This document shows, piece after piece, positions 26,581 through 34,910 of a stretch of DNA of 64,000 nucleotides. The notes below the pieces were generated by a model. That model did not search any database. It was not told the origin of the DNA and saw nothing but the letters and a program-made list of their open reading frames with translations. The position numbers and the translations under genes were made by a program. This DNA is from Pseudomonas sp. MWU13-2105 (GTDB taxonomy: Bacteria; Pseudomonadota; Gammaproteobacteria; Pseudomonadales; Pseudomonadaceae), in NCBI RefSeq assembly GCF_023242315.1, contig NZ_JALLIY010000025.1:50783-114782 (forward strand), written 5' to 3'. The number at the start of each line of letters is the position of its first letter. Within the stretch, counting starts at the first letter, position 1.

Positions 26581-29104
26581 GAGCGGGTCCGCTGCGGGAG
26601 GATTCGGGGTGGCGGCTGGTCTGGAGTGTAGCGTGCTCCCGCAGCAGCCGAAGCGGTTCCGGTATTTCCAGGTTGTGCCAAGCCTGGGCCTGAGCCGCCT
26701 CTGTGGTAGTCAGCCAGAGACCTGCTTGTGGCTGCAAGGGATCGGACGGCCACTCCAGTATCTCTTTCAAGGCGATCTTCACACGAGTGCCCGGGTCGGA
26801 GCCATCGTGCAGGTCCCAGTCCGCTTCGAACTGGCGCAAGTGCAGGGCGTCGGCGCCAAAGTCGATGAACTGCGGTCGGTTCCCCAGCCAGCCGGGGGCG
26901 GTGCGCAAGGTGTGGGCCTCGACGTCCAGCAGCAGGAGTTTCCAGGCGCGGCGGCTGTAGCTGTCGGCGAAGTCACGGTGCTCGAGATACAGCCGGGTCA
27001 GCGCCAGGTAGCGTCCTTTCGACGACCAGGCCATGGAGGGCGCCAGGTCCGCCAGCGCGCAACCGGAAGCGGTCAGCAGGTGTCCGCCCAGGCGGGCGAT
27101 ATGTCCACGGCCCAGGTCGTCGCCGTACTCGGTGCCGCTGCCGAACAGCCAGGCAGCGTCCAGTCCGGTCGGGGAGGGCTGGATAAATTCGCCTTCGGCG
27201 GTGGCGATCTGTGGTTGCTGGACCCAGCGCCATGAGGGTAAGCCTTGCAGGTCGTCGGTACTCAATTGCAACCTGCGCAGCTCGTAGTAGAGGCGTGAGT
27301 CTTCGCGGTATCGACAGAACCCGGCTGCTTGCGACGCGTCCGGGGCGGCCTCGGTAAAACGTTGCAGCGGGGTGCCGGCAATGTCCCTCGGCAGGCGCCC
27401 GACAATCACCGCTACGCTCAGCGTCGCGGTCCTGAAATCCACCAGTGCGGCGACCCGCATCGGCGGACCGTCGAGCAGTCGACGTTGCCGGGGATCGGCC
27501 ACCACCACGCGGTCGGGTACTGCCGGATGCAGGGCAAACGGCACCAATGCCAGATAATGGGCGCAGTCGCTCACTCGATGATCCAGGCGCCAGAGACCGG
27601 GCAGGGTCCAGGCGCCGATCTGGCACTGGTAGCCCACTGATTCATCCTGGTCGACCTGGCGCTGGCTGAAACGGGCGCGGGTGCCATCCGCCAATGGCTC
27701 TGACTCGATACTTACGCTTGCCGCGTTCCCGTCGCTATCCAGCGGCAGGACCAGGCGGATGCGCGGCCTGTTCCACTCGGCAGTCCGTTCGCGGCCCAGA
27801 GCGTCATGGCCGACCAGGATTTGCGAGTCGCTGTGGATACTGTGCAACTGGTAGCCGTAATCTCCATTGTCGGGTTGCGACAGCGGCAGCTCGCTTTCCA
27901 GCCAGACCTGCTGCTCGTCCAGCGCCAGTGGGTCGCTCCAGTATCCGCTGGGGCTGCGGTTGTCGCTGCTCCAGGGGCTGCGCAACGACCGCCAGCCCTG
28001 CTCCTGCTGCCAGAGCCATAGTGCCCGCTGCGGCCCTGAAGAGTCTGGCGTGCGGGCGCGACAGACCAGGCCGCGACTGTCCGTGCTCCAGACGATGGAC
28101 GTCTGGGCTGTGACCAACAAGGACGAGGGCACGCCGTCGAGGCTGAGGCGATAATCGGGATGGTTGACCGGCCCGGTCGGTTGGTCCAGTTCTCGCAGGC
28201 TGACGGGCAGGGTCAGTTGGCCTTCCAGGAGATGTTGGCCATCGGGGGAGCGATACTCGATCTGCCGCTGTACCAGGGCTTGTTGCCAGTTGCCCGGTTC
28301 CAGCCAGAGATCGCTGACCGGGAGCAGGTCGATGGCCTGGGCGTCTTTCAATAAGTCCTCGAGGGATTGCTGGTGGGCGCCGTTGTCCACCAGCGGACTA
28401 TAACGTCCGCCGAGGCCTTGCTCGTTGAAGGTGTCCAGTTCCCAGAACTGCTCGGCCGGGCAGCGATAGAGGCGACGCAGGGGACGGTCGAGGATCACCA
28501 GGCCCCAACTGCCGCGCGACGGAATGGGCGCGGCGAAGTAGCGGGCGTCGCTGGAAAAACGCGCCGAGGCCCCCAGTCCTTCGAGCAGGATACCGTCGGG
28601 AAACAGGTAGTCGCAGATCACCGGGCCGCCCATGGCGATTTCGCCGTGGTTGAACACCCGGATCGGTTCGCCTTCGGGCGTCATTGTTGGCTCCTGGCCG
28701 CCCCAGGCACTGGCACCGTTGCCGGCGGCCGGGTTTTGCGTGGTGGGCTCGACCAGGCCCAGCCGCCTTTCCCAGATGCTCACGCAAGCCAGACCGGGGA
28801 AAATCGCCAGGCAGGCGGCCGCGATGTCCCAGTAATCGGGCAGTGCCCGCCCGAGGCTGAAACCCAGGCCGAAGACCGCCGAGATCATCAGCCGGGCAAA
28901 GCCCCGCCCGCCCTTGGGCCAGCCAAATTTCGCGCAGGTCCACATCACGCCGGCGCACACCAGGACCACGGCCAGGGCGAGGAGCGGCGGGAGAATCGTC
29001 ACGAAGAAAATCGGCACCAGCAGCACCAGGAGCAGCCACAGCAGTTCGAGCAGCAGGCGACCGATGTTTTTGTTTTCTTGGGGTGGGTTGCGGGCGGCGC
29101 TCAC
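26573..29104 (-). CDS. Large membrane-anchored protein of unknown function
   Basis: 843 residues, GTG start with AGGACG upstream. Residues about 15-60 hold two hydrophobic helices and 70-110 one or two more; the remaining 700 residues are soluble and rich in short beta-strand-like segments with Trp/Asp/Arg (for example SSDARYFAAPIPSRGSWGLV, AWSSKGRYLALTRLYL), hinting at a beta-propeller. These statements are pattern-level; I recognise no catalytic motif. Its 3' end overlaps the AraC gene start by eight bases. Confidence 0.7.
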   Translation of the reverse strand: MSAARNPPQENKNIGRLLLELLWLLLVLLVPIFFVTILPPLLALAVVLVCAGVMWTCAKFGWPKGGRGFARLMISAVFGLGFSLGRALPDYWDIAAACLAIFPGLACVSIWERRLGLVEPTTQNPAAGNGASAWGGQEPTMTPEGEPIRVFNHGEIAMGGPVICDYLFPDGILLEGLGASARFSSDARYFAAPIPSRGSWGLVILDRPLRRLYRCPAEQFWELDTFNEQGLGGRYSPLVDNGAHQQSLEDLLKDAQAIDLLPVSDLWLEPGNWQQALVQRQIEYRSPDGQHLLEGQLTLPVSLRELDQPTGPVNHPDYRLSLDGVPSSLLVTAQTSIVWSTDSRGLVCRARTPDSSGPQRALWLWQQEQGWRSLRSPWSSDNRSPSGYWSDPLALDEQQVWLESELPLSQPDNGDYGYQLHSIHSDSQILVGHDALGRERTAEWNRPRIRLVLPLDSDGNAASVSIESEPLADGTRARFSQRQVDQDESVGYQCQIGAWTLPGLWRLDHRVSDCAHYLALVPFALHPAVPDRVVVADPRQRRLLDGPPMRVAALVDFRTATLSVAVIVGRLPRDIAGTPLQRFTEAAPDASQAAGFCRYREDSRLYYELRRLQLSTDDLQGLPSWRWVQQPQIATAEGEFIQPSPTGLDAAWLFGSGTEYGDDLGRGHIARLGGHLLTASGCALADLAPSMAWSSKGRYLALTRLYLEHRDFADSYSRRAWKLLLLDVEAHTLRTAPGWLGNRPQFIDFGADALHLRQFEADWDLHDGSDPGTRVKIALKEILEWPSDPLQPQAGLWLTTTEAAQAQAWHNLEIPEPLRLLREHATLQTSRHPESSRSGPAHE

Positions 29105-29347
29105 GGATGACGTCCTGTTCGACGGAGGCGGGGCGCGATTATGCCGGTTTAGGTGTGCGGCGGCACTTGCGGGCTTATGGCAGTGTGATGGGGTCGGCTT
29201 TCGGCGGGTCGAGCAAGGCTGTCGAAGTCACATCACTGCCCGCGAGGCAGACTGGCGGGCCCAGTTCGGCCAGGTGATAGGCGCGCAGGAACAGGCATCC
29301 AAGCACGACAGTACGTGGCCCGAAGAATCGGGCCACGGTATCAGGGC
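29105..29347. other. Intergenic region with possible pbpG terminator
   Basis: No coding potential seen. A hairpin at 29316-29337 (GTGGCCCG / CGGGCCAC around AAGAAT) lies ten bases after the pbpG stop on the minus strand but lacks a T-run, so it is at best a weak terminator. The remainder should contain the minus-strand-upstream region of nothing; both flanking genes run leftward, so the 843-residue gene's promoter is here. Confidence 0.4.
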
Positions 29348-30274
29348 TTACTTTGATGCTTGAGCGCGGCTCTTGAGGTTCTTGTCAGCCTTGTAGCGCA
29401 GGGCCACATCCGGCACGGCACCGCTCTTGCCAGTTTCGATCCAGTTGCGGATCCGGCTGGCATCGGCGAAATGGGTGTACTTGCCGAACGCATCGAGAAT
29501 CACCAGGGCCACCGGGCGACCGCCCATGTTGGTGACGAGCACCAGGCAGTGACCGGCCTGATTGGTGAAGCCGGTCTTGGTGATCTTGATGTCCCAGTTG
29601 GCTTTATTGACCAGATGGTCGGTGTTGTGAAAACCCAGGGTGTAGTTGGGCTTGCGGAACGCCACGGTCTTTTCCTTGGTGGTGCTCAGCTCGCTGAGCA
29701 TCGGATAGTGACGAGCGGCCATCAACAACTTGCTCAGGTCACGGGCGGTGGAGACGTTGTGGATCGACAGGCCGGTGGGTTCCACATAGTGGGTGTTGAT
29801 CATGCCCAGGGACCTGGCCTTGGCGTTCATCGCCGCAATAAAGGCCGCATAACCGCCCGGGTAGTGGTGGGCGAGACTGGCCGCCGCACGGTTTTCCGAA
29901 GACATCAGGGCGATCAGCATCATTTCCTTGCGCGGCAGCTCGCTGTTGAGCTTGACCCGGGAGAACACCCCTTTCATTTCCGGGGTATCGGCGATGTTCA
30001 CCGAGATGTACTGGTCCATCGGCAGCTTGGCGTCCAGCACCACCATGGCGGTCATCAGCTTGGTCACCGAGGCGATCGGTACGATCGCGTCCGGGTTGCT
30101 GGAGTACAGGGGCTTGTTGGTTTGCAGATCGACGACCAGGGCGCTGCCGGAAGCGATGTGCAGATGACTGGTATCACGAGGGGCGGAGACGGTTTCGCGG
30201 GCTTCTGCGCTGGGGGGGATAACGGCGCCTGCCAAGACAAAAACCAGGCCGAAAATTGATTGACGAATGTTCAC
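29348..30274 (-). CDS. pbpG: D-alanyl-D-alanine endopeptidase (PBP7/8)
   Basis: 308 residues with signal peptide to about 25. The penicillin-binding active-site set is complete: S69-x-x-K72 (SVTK), S126-E-N128 and K233-T-G235. Length and order match PbpG, the low-molecular-weight PBP that cleaves D-Ala-meso-DAP crosslinks in peptidoglycan in the periplasm. Starts with GTG at 30274; the ribosome-binding site is weak. The AT-rich 274-base region upstream should contain its promoter. Confidence 0.93.
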   Translation of the reverse strand: MNIRQSIFGLVFVLAGAVIPPSAEARETVSAPRDTSHLHIASGSALVVDLQTNKPLYSSNPDAIVPIASVTKLMTAMVVLDAKLPMDQYISVNIADTPEMKGVFSRVKLNSELPRKEMMLIALMSSENRAAASLAHHYPGGYAAFIAAMNAKARSLGMINTHYVEPTGLSIHNVSTARDLSKLLMAARHYPMLSELSTTKEKTVAFRKPNYTLGFHNTDHLVNKANWDIKITKTGFTNQAGHCLVLVTNMGGRPVALVILDAFGKYTHFADASRIRNWIETGKSGAVPDVALRYKADKNLKSRAQASK

Positions 30275-30548
30275 GCGGATGGACTCGCTAAAATAATGGG
30301 TAAACCGTTGGCAACGGGTCGTTCTAAAAAAAGCGTTACATTTTATGAATATAGTTCAGGAACTGTCGATTGTTCTTCGAGTGGCGGTAAAAAACCCTTA
30401 AAAAGTAAGAAGAATTTAAGGTTTTCCCTGAGTGATGGCTATTTAATTGTGTATCCGCCCCGATACGTGGTGGTGTGGGCCTCGCGCACCGATTAGCATC
30501 GGCGCTTGCGGCGTGAGCGGCGCGATCCAATGACTCAGGAGTCTGGCA
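30275..30548. promoter_or_regulatory. AT-rich divergent promoter region
   Basis: This gap separates pbpG (left) from a membrane protein gene (right). It is conspicuously AT-rich at 30320-30450. An imperfect inverted repeat (AAAACCCTTAAA / TTTAAGGTTTT) spans 30390-30425. A 78-codon open frame crosses it but has no protein-like composition or ribosome site. Confidence 0.45.
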
Positions 30549-31109
30549 ATGCCGAAGGGGTTGATCAGCAGGGATTACCTGCCCATGGTGGTCTGGGCGG
30601 GGATGGTGGCGGTGCTGTTGCTGGGCTTTGCTTTCTTTCCGAAATCGGCGGACTGGTATGGCTGGATCCAGGCCGTGGGCCTGGTTGTCGGTCTGATGGT
30701 GGCGATCAGTGTGCCGGCGATCCAGCGCAAGCAGGAGTCCCAGGAGCAGCGCAAGCAACGCCGTGAACGCGATGTGGGTTATGCGCGGCGGCTGCACTAT
30801 TTTGGTATCGAGTTGCTGGACCTGCTGGGGCGTATCAGCGCCAACCTGGCCCACTTGCGGGCCACGGACCGGCATCGTTGCCAGCGTACCCTCGAGGATT
30901 TCCTGCACCGCCTGTTCGAGTCCCACAAGCACGATCTGAACGACGACCGGATCGTTATCAGTCATGAGCTGCGCCAGATCACCCAGGCGCTGATCGACGA
31001 GTTGGAAAGCGGGCGTAGCGACCGCGTGGTGATGATCGAGTTGGAGAAGCGCCTGCAGAAGCTCACCCACCGGGCCCAGGTCAATGCCGCCTTGGCCGAG
31101 CGCGGCTGA
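30549..31109 (+). CDS. Small membrane protein, unknown function
   Basis: 186 residues. Two hydrophobic helices (about 12-30 and 40-57) are followed by a charged helical cytoplasmic part with heptad-like stretches (KQESQEQRKQRRERDV; VVMIELEKRLQKL). CAGGAG lies before the ATG. No family recognised; probably a conserved Pseudomonas hypothetical. Monocistronic. Confidence 0.75.
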   Translation: MPKGLISRDYLPMVVWAGMVAVLLLGFAFFPKSADWYGWIQAVGLVVGLMVAISVPAIQRKQESQEQRKQRRERDVGYARRLHYFGIELLDLLGRISANLAHLRATDRHRCQRTLEDFLHRLFESHKHDLNDDRIVISHELRQITQALIDELESGRSDRVVMIELEKRLQKLTHRAQVNAALAERG

Positions 31110-31123
31110 TCAGCACACGCCCA

Positions 31124-31149
31124 TAAAAAAGCCCGCAACAGGTGCGGGC
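31124..31149 (-). terminator. Terminator of the small minus-strand gene
   Basis: Stem GCCCGCA / TGCGGGC with a five-base loop, followed on the minus strand by six T. It sits 47 bases after the 60-residue protein gene and 15 bases beyond the convergent membrane protein gene. Confidence 0.8.
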
Positions 31150-31195
31150 AAAGGGGTGTGCGGAGCAACGCACGTTTTCGGGAATCTTCGGCCGC

Positions 31196-31378
31196 TCAGG
31201 CGTTCAGTGCATGCAGGTTCATGCTTTGCGACGAGGCCTTGGCCGCGGGTAGCGAGGTGAACGGTCCGCTGATCGGTACACCGTCTCGAACCAGATACCA
31301 GCAGGCGAGCAGGCCCAGCTCTCTGAGCGAGGCGGGAACGGCGCTGCCGATAACGGACATGATTTGTACCTTGGCCAT
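31196..31378 (-). CDS. Small hypothetical protein
   Basis: 60 residues (MAKVQIMSVIGSAVPASLRE...). The predicted start at 31378 is preceded by GAGGTCCTC-like sequence, and a terminator follows at 31124-31149. The central LGLLACWYLVRDGVPISGPF is moderately hydrophobic. I recognise no domain. Confidence 0.6.
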   Translation of the reverse strand: MAKVQIMSVIGSAVPASLRELGLLACWYLVRDGVPISGPFTSLPAAKASSQSMNLHALNA

Positions 31379-31488
31379 GAGGACCTCCATCAATCTGTGG
31401 AGCTACCTTAAGGCTCGGCTCAATCCGAGGAAAATCATCGCGCTCGATAGTGGACATCGACGAGATCGACAGGCTGCAATAGGGTGCG

Positions 31489-31683
31489 TCAGTCGACGAC
31501 CTGATCGAGCATCTTCAAGACTTCCTGCTCATTCAACAGCCCCTTGTGGACCAGGTTTTCGGCCAGCAACGAGAGAAATTTGGCCGTGCGGTGGCCTTCG
31601 AGCTGCTTGAGCTCGGTAAGGGCGCTGTAGACCTTGCTGGAAGTGCAGAGGCCGGCGGCGCGGTGCGGGTTTTGTGTAGGCAT
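31489..31683 (-). CDS. Small hypothetical protein
   Basis: 64 residues, charged and helical in the second half (SALTELKQLEGHRTAKFLSLLAENLVHKG). AAGGACG lies upstream of the ATG at 31683. Likely expressed, no family recognised. Confidence 0.6.
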   Translation of the reverse strand: MPTQNPHRAAGLCTSSKVYSALTELKQLEGHRTAKFLSLLAENLVHKGLLNEQEVLKMLDQVVD

Positions 31684-31867
31684 GACTCGTCCTTGTTCTT
31701 ATCAGTCAGCCTGATCTTGCTGATCGGGCATGGCATAAATATGACAGTCGTGTTAACGCTCATCCTGGGCGACGATAGGTCACATCATGCCGTTTATCGA
31801 GGGCGGGCGGTTGTCTTGCCTGCGACCTTTGATAGCGCAAATCAGACATCAGGGGCTCGGCTCGGGC

Positions 31868-31898
31868 AAAAAAAAGCCCCGCTCTTGCGAGCAGGGCC
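31868..31898 (-). terminator. Terminator of the PVYVQ-repeat protein gene
   Basis: GCCC-CGCTC / GAGC-A-GGGC stem with a TTGC loop, followed on the minus strand by eight T. It starts 20 bases after the stop codon. Confidence 0.85.
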
Positions 31899-31917
31899 TG
31901 GCTGTTCTGCCTGTCGA

Positions 31918-32253
31918 TTACCAGCGTGGGCCGCCGTAGTAATGATGCGGGTGGCCGTAGTACACCGGACGGCCATAGTAGCCACCCTGGACATAGACAG
32001 GGGCCGGCTGGACATAGACCGGTTGTTGGACATAGACCGGAGGCGGCTGCTGGACATAGACCGGAGCCGGCTGTACATACACCGGTTGCTCAACGTAAGC
32101 CGGGCGGCTCACCATCGATCCGACGATGGCTCCGCCGATCACGCCACCCAACAAGGCAGGACCAACCCAGTTACCGCCGCCGTGGGCAGAGGCCTGACCT
32201 GCGACAGCGAGTGCACCAACGAGCAAGGCTATCTTGGGGATTGTACGAATCAT
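31918..32253 (-). CDS. Secreted glycine-zipper protein with PVYVQ repeats
   Basis: 111 residues. A signal peptide (to ASA-HG, about 23) is followed by a glycine-zipper-like helix (GPALLGGVIGGAIVGSMVS) and then five to six degenerate repeats of P-V-Y-V-Q-P/Q-A-P, ending in a Tyr/His/Gly-rich tail. Such layout fits outer-membrane-associated stress proteins. Start chosen at 32253 by AGGAA and the signal peptide. Terminator downstream. Confidence 0.75.
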   Translation of the reverse strand: MIRTIPKIALLVGALAVAGQASAHGGGNWVGPALLGGVIGGAIVGSMVSRPAYVEQPVYVQPAPVYVQQPPPVYVQQPVYVQPAPVYVQGGYYGRPVYYGHPHHYYGGPRW

Positions 32254-32509
32254 GATTATTCCTCGGGTTCCAACCCCAGCGCTTGTTGTCTGCAATAGAC
32301 TCAAGGACTGTCGCGGGGATACTTCTATGACAACGACTTTCTGAAAAATTGCCAAGCCGTTGCGTAAATTTTGTGTAAGGTTCCTGGCGCGGCCTCTTTG
32401 ACAGCTATCCGAGGCAGGTGCCAGAGCCTTGCGGCTGGTCGCTATGATCGACGAAAGTTGGGTAAATGCCTATCCCATTTATCCGAAAACACTCTTCAGG
32501 AGATGAAGC

Positions 32510-33328
32510 ATGCAGATGAACCCCAACAAAGACACCCAATTGTGCATGTCGTTGTCGGGGCGCCCCGGGAATTTCGGTTTGCGTTTCCACAATCATCTTT
32601 ATGAGCAACTAGGCCTGAACTTTTATTACAAGGCCTTCAGTAGCCAGGACCTGCCCGGCGCGGTGGCCGGGATTCGAGCCCTGGGCATCCGTGGTTGCGG
32701 GGTGTCGATGCCGTTCAAGGAGGCGTGCATCGCCCTGGTGGATGAGCTGGATGCGTCCGCCGCGGCGATCCAGTCGATCAACACCATCGTCAATACCGCC
32801 GGCCATCTGAAGGCCTATAACACCGACTACATCGCCATTGCGCAGTTGCTCGAGAGCCATGCGGTGCCCAAGGACTTCAGCTTTGCCCTGCGCGGCAGTG
32901 GCGGCATGGCCAAGGCCGTGGCATCGGCCCTGCGTGACGGCGGTTATCGCCATGGCGTGATCGTGGCCCGCAACGAAGTGGCGGGCAGGGCGCTGGCGCA
33001 GAGCTGCGGTTATGAATGGCGGGCGCAGTTGGGGGCGTTGCGTCCGCAGATGCTGGTCAACGTCACGCCGATCGGTATGAACGGCGGTCCGGAGGCGGAT
33101 CAACTGGCCTTCGAGGCCGCCGCGGTGGAGGCGGCCGACACCCTGTTCGATGTGGTCGCGGTGCCCTCGGAAACCCCACTGATTCTGCGCGGCAGGGCCC
33201 AGGGCAAGCGGGTGATCACCGGGCTTGAGGTGATCGCCATCCAGGCACTGGAACAGTTCGTGCTGTACACCGGTGTGCGACCGAGCGACGAGCAGTTCCA
33301 CAAGGCGGTAGCCTTTGCGCGCAGTTGA
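32510..33328 (+). CDS. Shikimate 5-dehydrogenase-like oxidoreductase
   Basis: 272 residues. The substrate-binding N-terminal half includes SLSGRPGNFG, the catalytic-Lys block GVSMPFKE (Lys at the expected place) and YNTDYIA (Asp). The NAD(P)-binding half begins at GSGGMAKA. VNVTPIGMNG is also typical of the AroE/YdiB superfamily. It reads more like a paralogous AroE-like enzyme than the biosynthetic AroE, whose N-terminal FGxPIxHSxSP motif is not present in standard form. AGGAG precedes the ATG. Monocistronic. Confidence 0.87.
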   Translation: MQMNPNKDTQLCMSLSGRPGNFGLRFHNHLYEQLGLNFYYKAFSSQDLPGAVAGIRALGIRGCGVSMPFKEACIALVDELDASAAAIQSINTIVNTAGHLKAYNTDYIAIAQLLESHAVPKDFSFALRGSGGMAKAVASALRDGGYRHGVIVARNEVAGRALAQSCGYEWRAQLGALRPQMLVNVTPIGMNGGPEADQLAFEAAAVEAADTLFDVVAVPSETPLILRGRAQGKRVITGLEVIAIQALEQFVLYTGVRPSDEQFHKAVAFARS

Positions 33329-33347
33329 ATGACGAATCGGGCGCGGG

Positions 33348-33995
33348 TTATTCCAATCGCGCCAGACGTTCTTCAAGCGCCGCGATCCGGGCTTCCAGTT
33401 CTTCGATGCGCTCCAGCGACACCGCGCCAGCCGCGCTGCGTTCAGGACCTTGCTGGCGGGCCGCGAGGATGGCTTCGATATCCGCCGGGTCGCCGAGGGC
33501 ATGGGTGTAGCGGTCTTCGCGCTGCCCGGCCTGGCGTGGAATCAGCAGGGCCAGGCCGCGGGCAATCAGGCGCTCCAACTGGTGCACGACCTGCTCGCTG
33601 TCTTCGAAATCATGCATGCGGCCGCTGCGGGTCAGCAGTTCGTTGACCGTCTGCGGTCCGCGCAGGAACAGCAGGCCGATCAATACCACCTGGGCGGGGA
33701 CCAGCTCCAGGGCCTTTTCGACCCGATGCTCCCAGCGATCGGCACGGCTGCCCATTACCAGGCGAGTGAAGCCGCGGCCTTCCAGGGCACGCAGGCTCTG
33801 GCCGACCTGGCCCTGGTTGAGGTTCGTCACCGGTTCGCGGCTGGTTTTCTGGTTGCAGGCCAGGACCAGGGCATTGAGGGTCAGGGGATAGGTTTCCGGG
33901 CTGGTGGCCTGTTTTTCGATCAAGGAGCCCAGGATGCGGATTTCCGTGCTGTTCAATTGTGGCTGATCGACGGAAGTCTCTTGTTCGCTGCCCAT
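33348..33995 (-). CDS. yceH: YceH family protein (UPF0502/DUF480)
   Basis: 215 residues. The conserved LNSTEIRILGSLIEKQATSPE start, LNALVLACNQKTSREP and RVEKALELVPAQVVLIGLLFLRGPQT identify DUF480. Tandem winged-helix architecture suggests DNA binding, but the role is uncertain; E. coli yceH lies in the mdtH-mviM region. A coiled coil ends the protein. Convergent to the shikimate-dehydrogenase-like gene. Confidence 0.9.
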   Translation of the reverse strand: MGSEQETSVDQPQLNSTEIRILGSLIEKQATSPETYPLTLNALVLACNQKTSREPVTNLNQGQVGQSLRALEGRGFTRLVMGSRADRWEHRVEKALELVPAQVVLIGLLFLRGPQTVNELLTRSGRMHDFEDSEQVVHQLERLIARGLALLIPRQAGQREDRYTHALGDPADIEAILAARQQGPERSAAGAVSLERIEELEARIAALEERLARLE

Positions 33996-34125
33996 TGTGC
34001 TGTTCCCTGTGCGTTGAAAGGTCGTAAGCGTAGGGCCTTCAGCCGTAAAAAGACAAGCCGCGATGACCTTGACCCTGGCTATAATCGCCCAGCGTCACTC
34101 CTGCCATTTTCACTGCGAGATCCTC

Positions 34126-34635
34126 ATGACCATTTCCCTGTACGCTGCTTCCATTCCGGTTTTCAAACAAATGCTCAATGCCTTGAGCGACGTTCTGAAC
34201 AAGGCCGAAGCCCATGCGGTGGCGAAGAACATCGAACCGAGCGTTTTCGTACAAGCCCGTCTGGCCCCTGACATGTTCCCGTTGAACCGTCAGGTGCAGA
34301 TCGCGGTCGATTTCGCCAAGGGCGTTTCTTCGCGTCTGGCCGAGATCGAAGTGCCGTCCTACCCGGACAGCGAAACCACCTTTGCCGAATTGCAGGCGTT
34401 GATCAGCAAGGTGCTGGCGCACCTCGACAGCATCACCCCGGCCCAGATCGACGGCAAGGAAGGCATCGAGATCGTGACCCGTCCGGGCACGCCGAAAGAG
34501 AAGCGCTTCACTGGCCAGGCCTACCTGCTGAGCTATGGCCTGCCACAGTTTTTCTTCCACGTGACCACTGCCTACGCGATTCTGCGCCATAACGGCGTGG
34601 AAATCGGCAAGCGTGACTACATGGGCGCGTTCTGA
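34126..34635 (+). CDS. DUF1993 family protein
   Basis: 169 residues. The start MTISLYAASIPVFKQMLNAL and F-F-H-V-T-T-A-Y-A-I-L-R-H-N-G end are typical of DUF1993, a DinB-like four-helix-bundle family; the FFHVTTAYAILR part contains a His in the position of a putative metal ligand. The 21 extra upstream residues in frame are not protein-like, so the ATG at 34126 (GAGAT upstream) was chosen. Function unknown. Confidence 0.85.
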   Translation: MTISLYAASIPVFKQMLNALSDVLNKAEAHAVAKNIEPSVFVQARLAPDMFPLNRQVQIAVDFAKGVSSRLAEIEVPSYPDSETTFAELQALISKVLAHLDSITPAQIDGKEGIEIVTRPGTPKEKRFTGQAYLLSYGLPQFFFHVTTAYAILRHNGVEIGKRDYMGAF

Positions 34636-34701
34636 TTTCGTACGGATTGATAGCGATTCAAAACTGCCGAGATAGCGATTCCGGCAAGTTCTCGTCGGTC
34701 T

Positions 34702-34775
34702 TGTAGGAGCAGGGCTTGCCCGCGAAGCTTTTGGCGTCCTCAGGGGCCCCTTCGCTGGCAAGCCAGGCTCCCACA
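34702..34775. repeat. REP palindrome pair
   Basis: TGTAGGAGCAGGGCTTGCCC and the inverted counterpart GGCAAGCCAGGCTCCCACA flank a short spacer with CGCGAAGC / TTCGCTGG, as in Pseudomonas REP doublets. Confidence 0.88.
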
Positions 34776-34910
34776 AGAGCTTTCTGGCAACCTGGCACCT
34801 GCACACGTAGCCACAAACCTTCTGTTATAGTGGTCACTTCCCCTTTCTATTCATCTCTTATTCAGCGGGCCCTCGGGCTATCGCTGGCGTTGTCGTTTCT
34901 GGAGTGATTC

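Noticed and set aside
30260..30496. 78-codon open frame in the AT-rich pbpG upstream region
   Set aside because: No ribosome site, unusual composition and overlap with pbpG start; likely promoter DNA.
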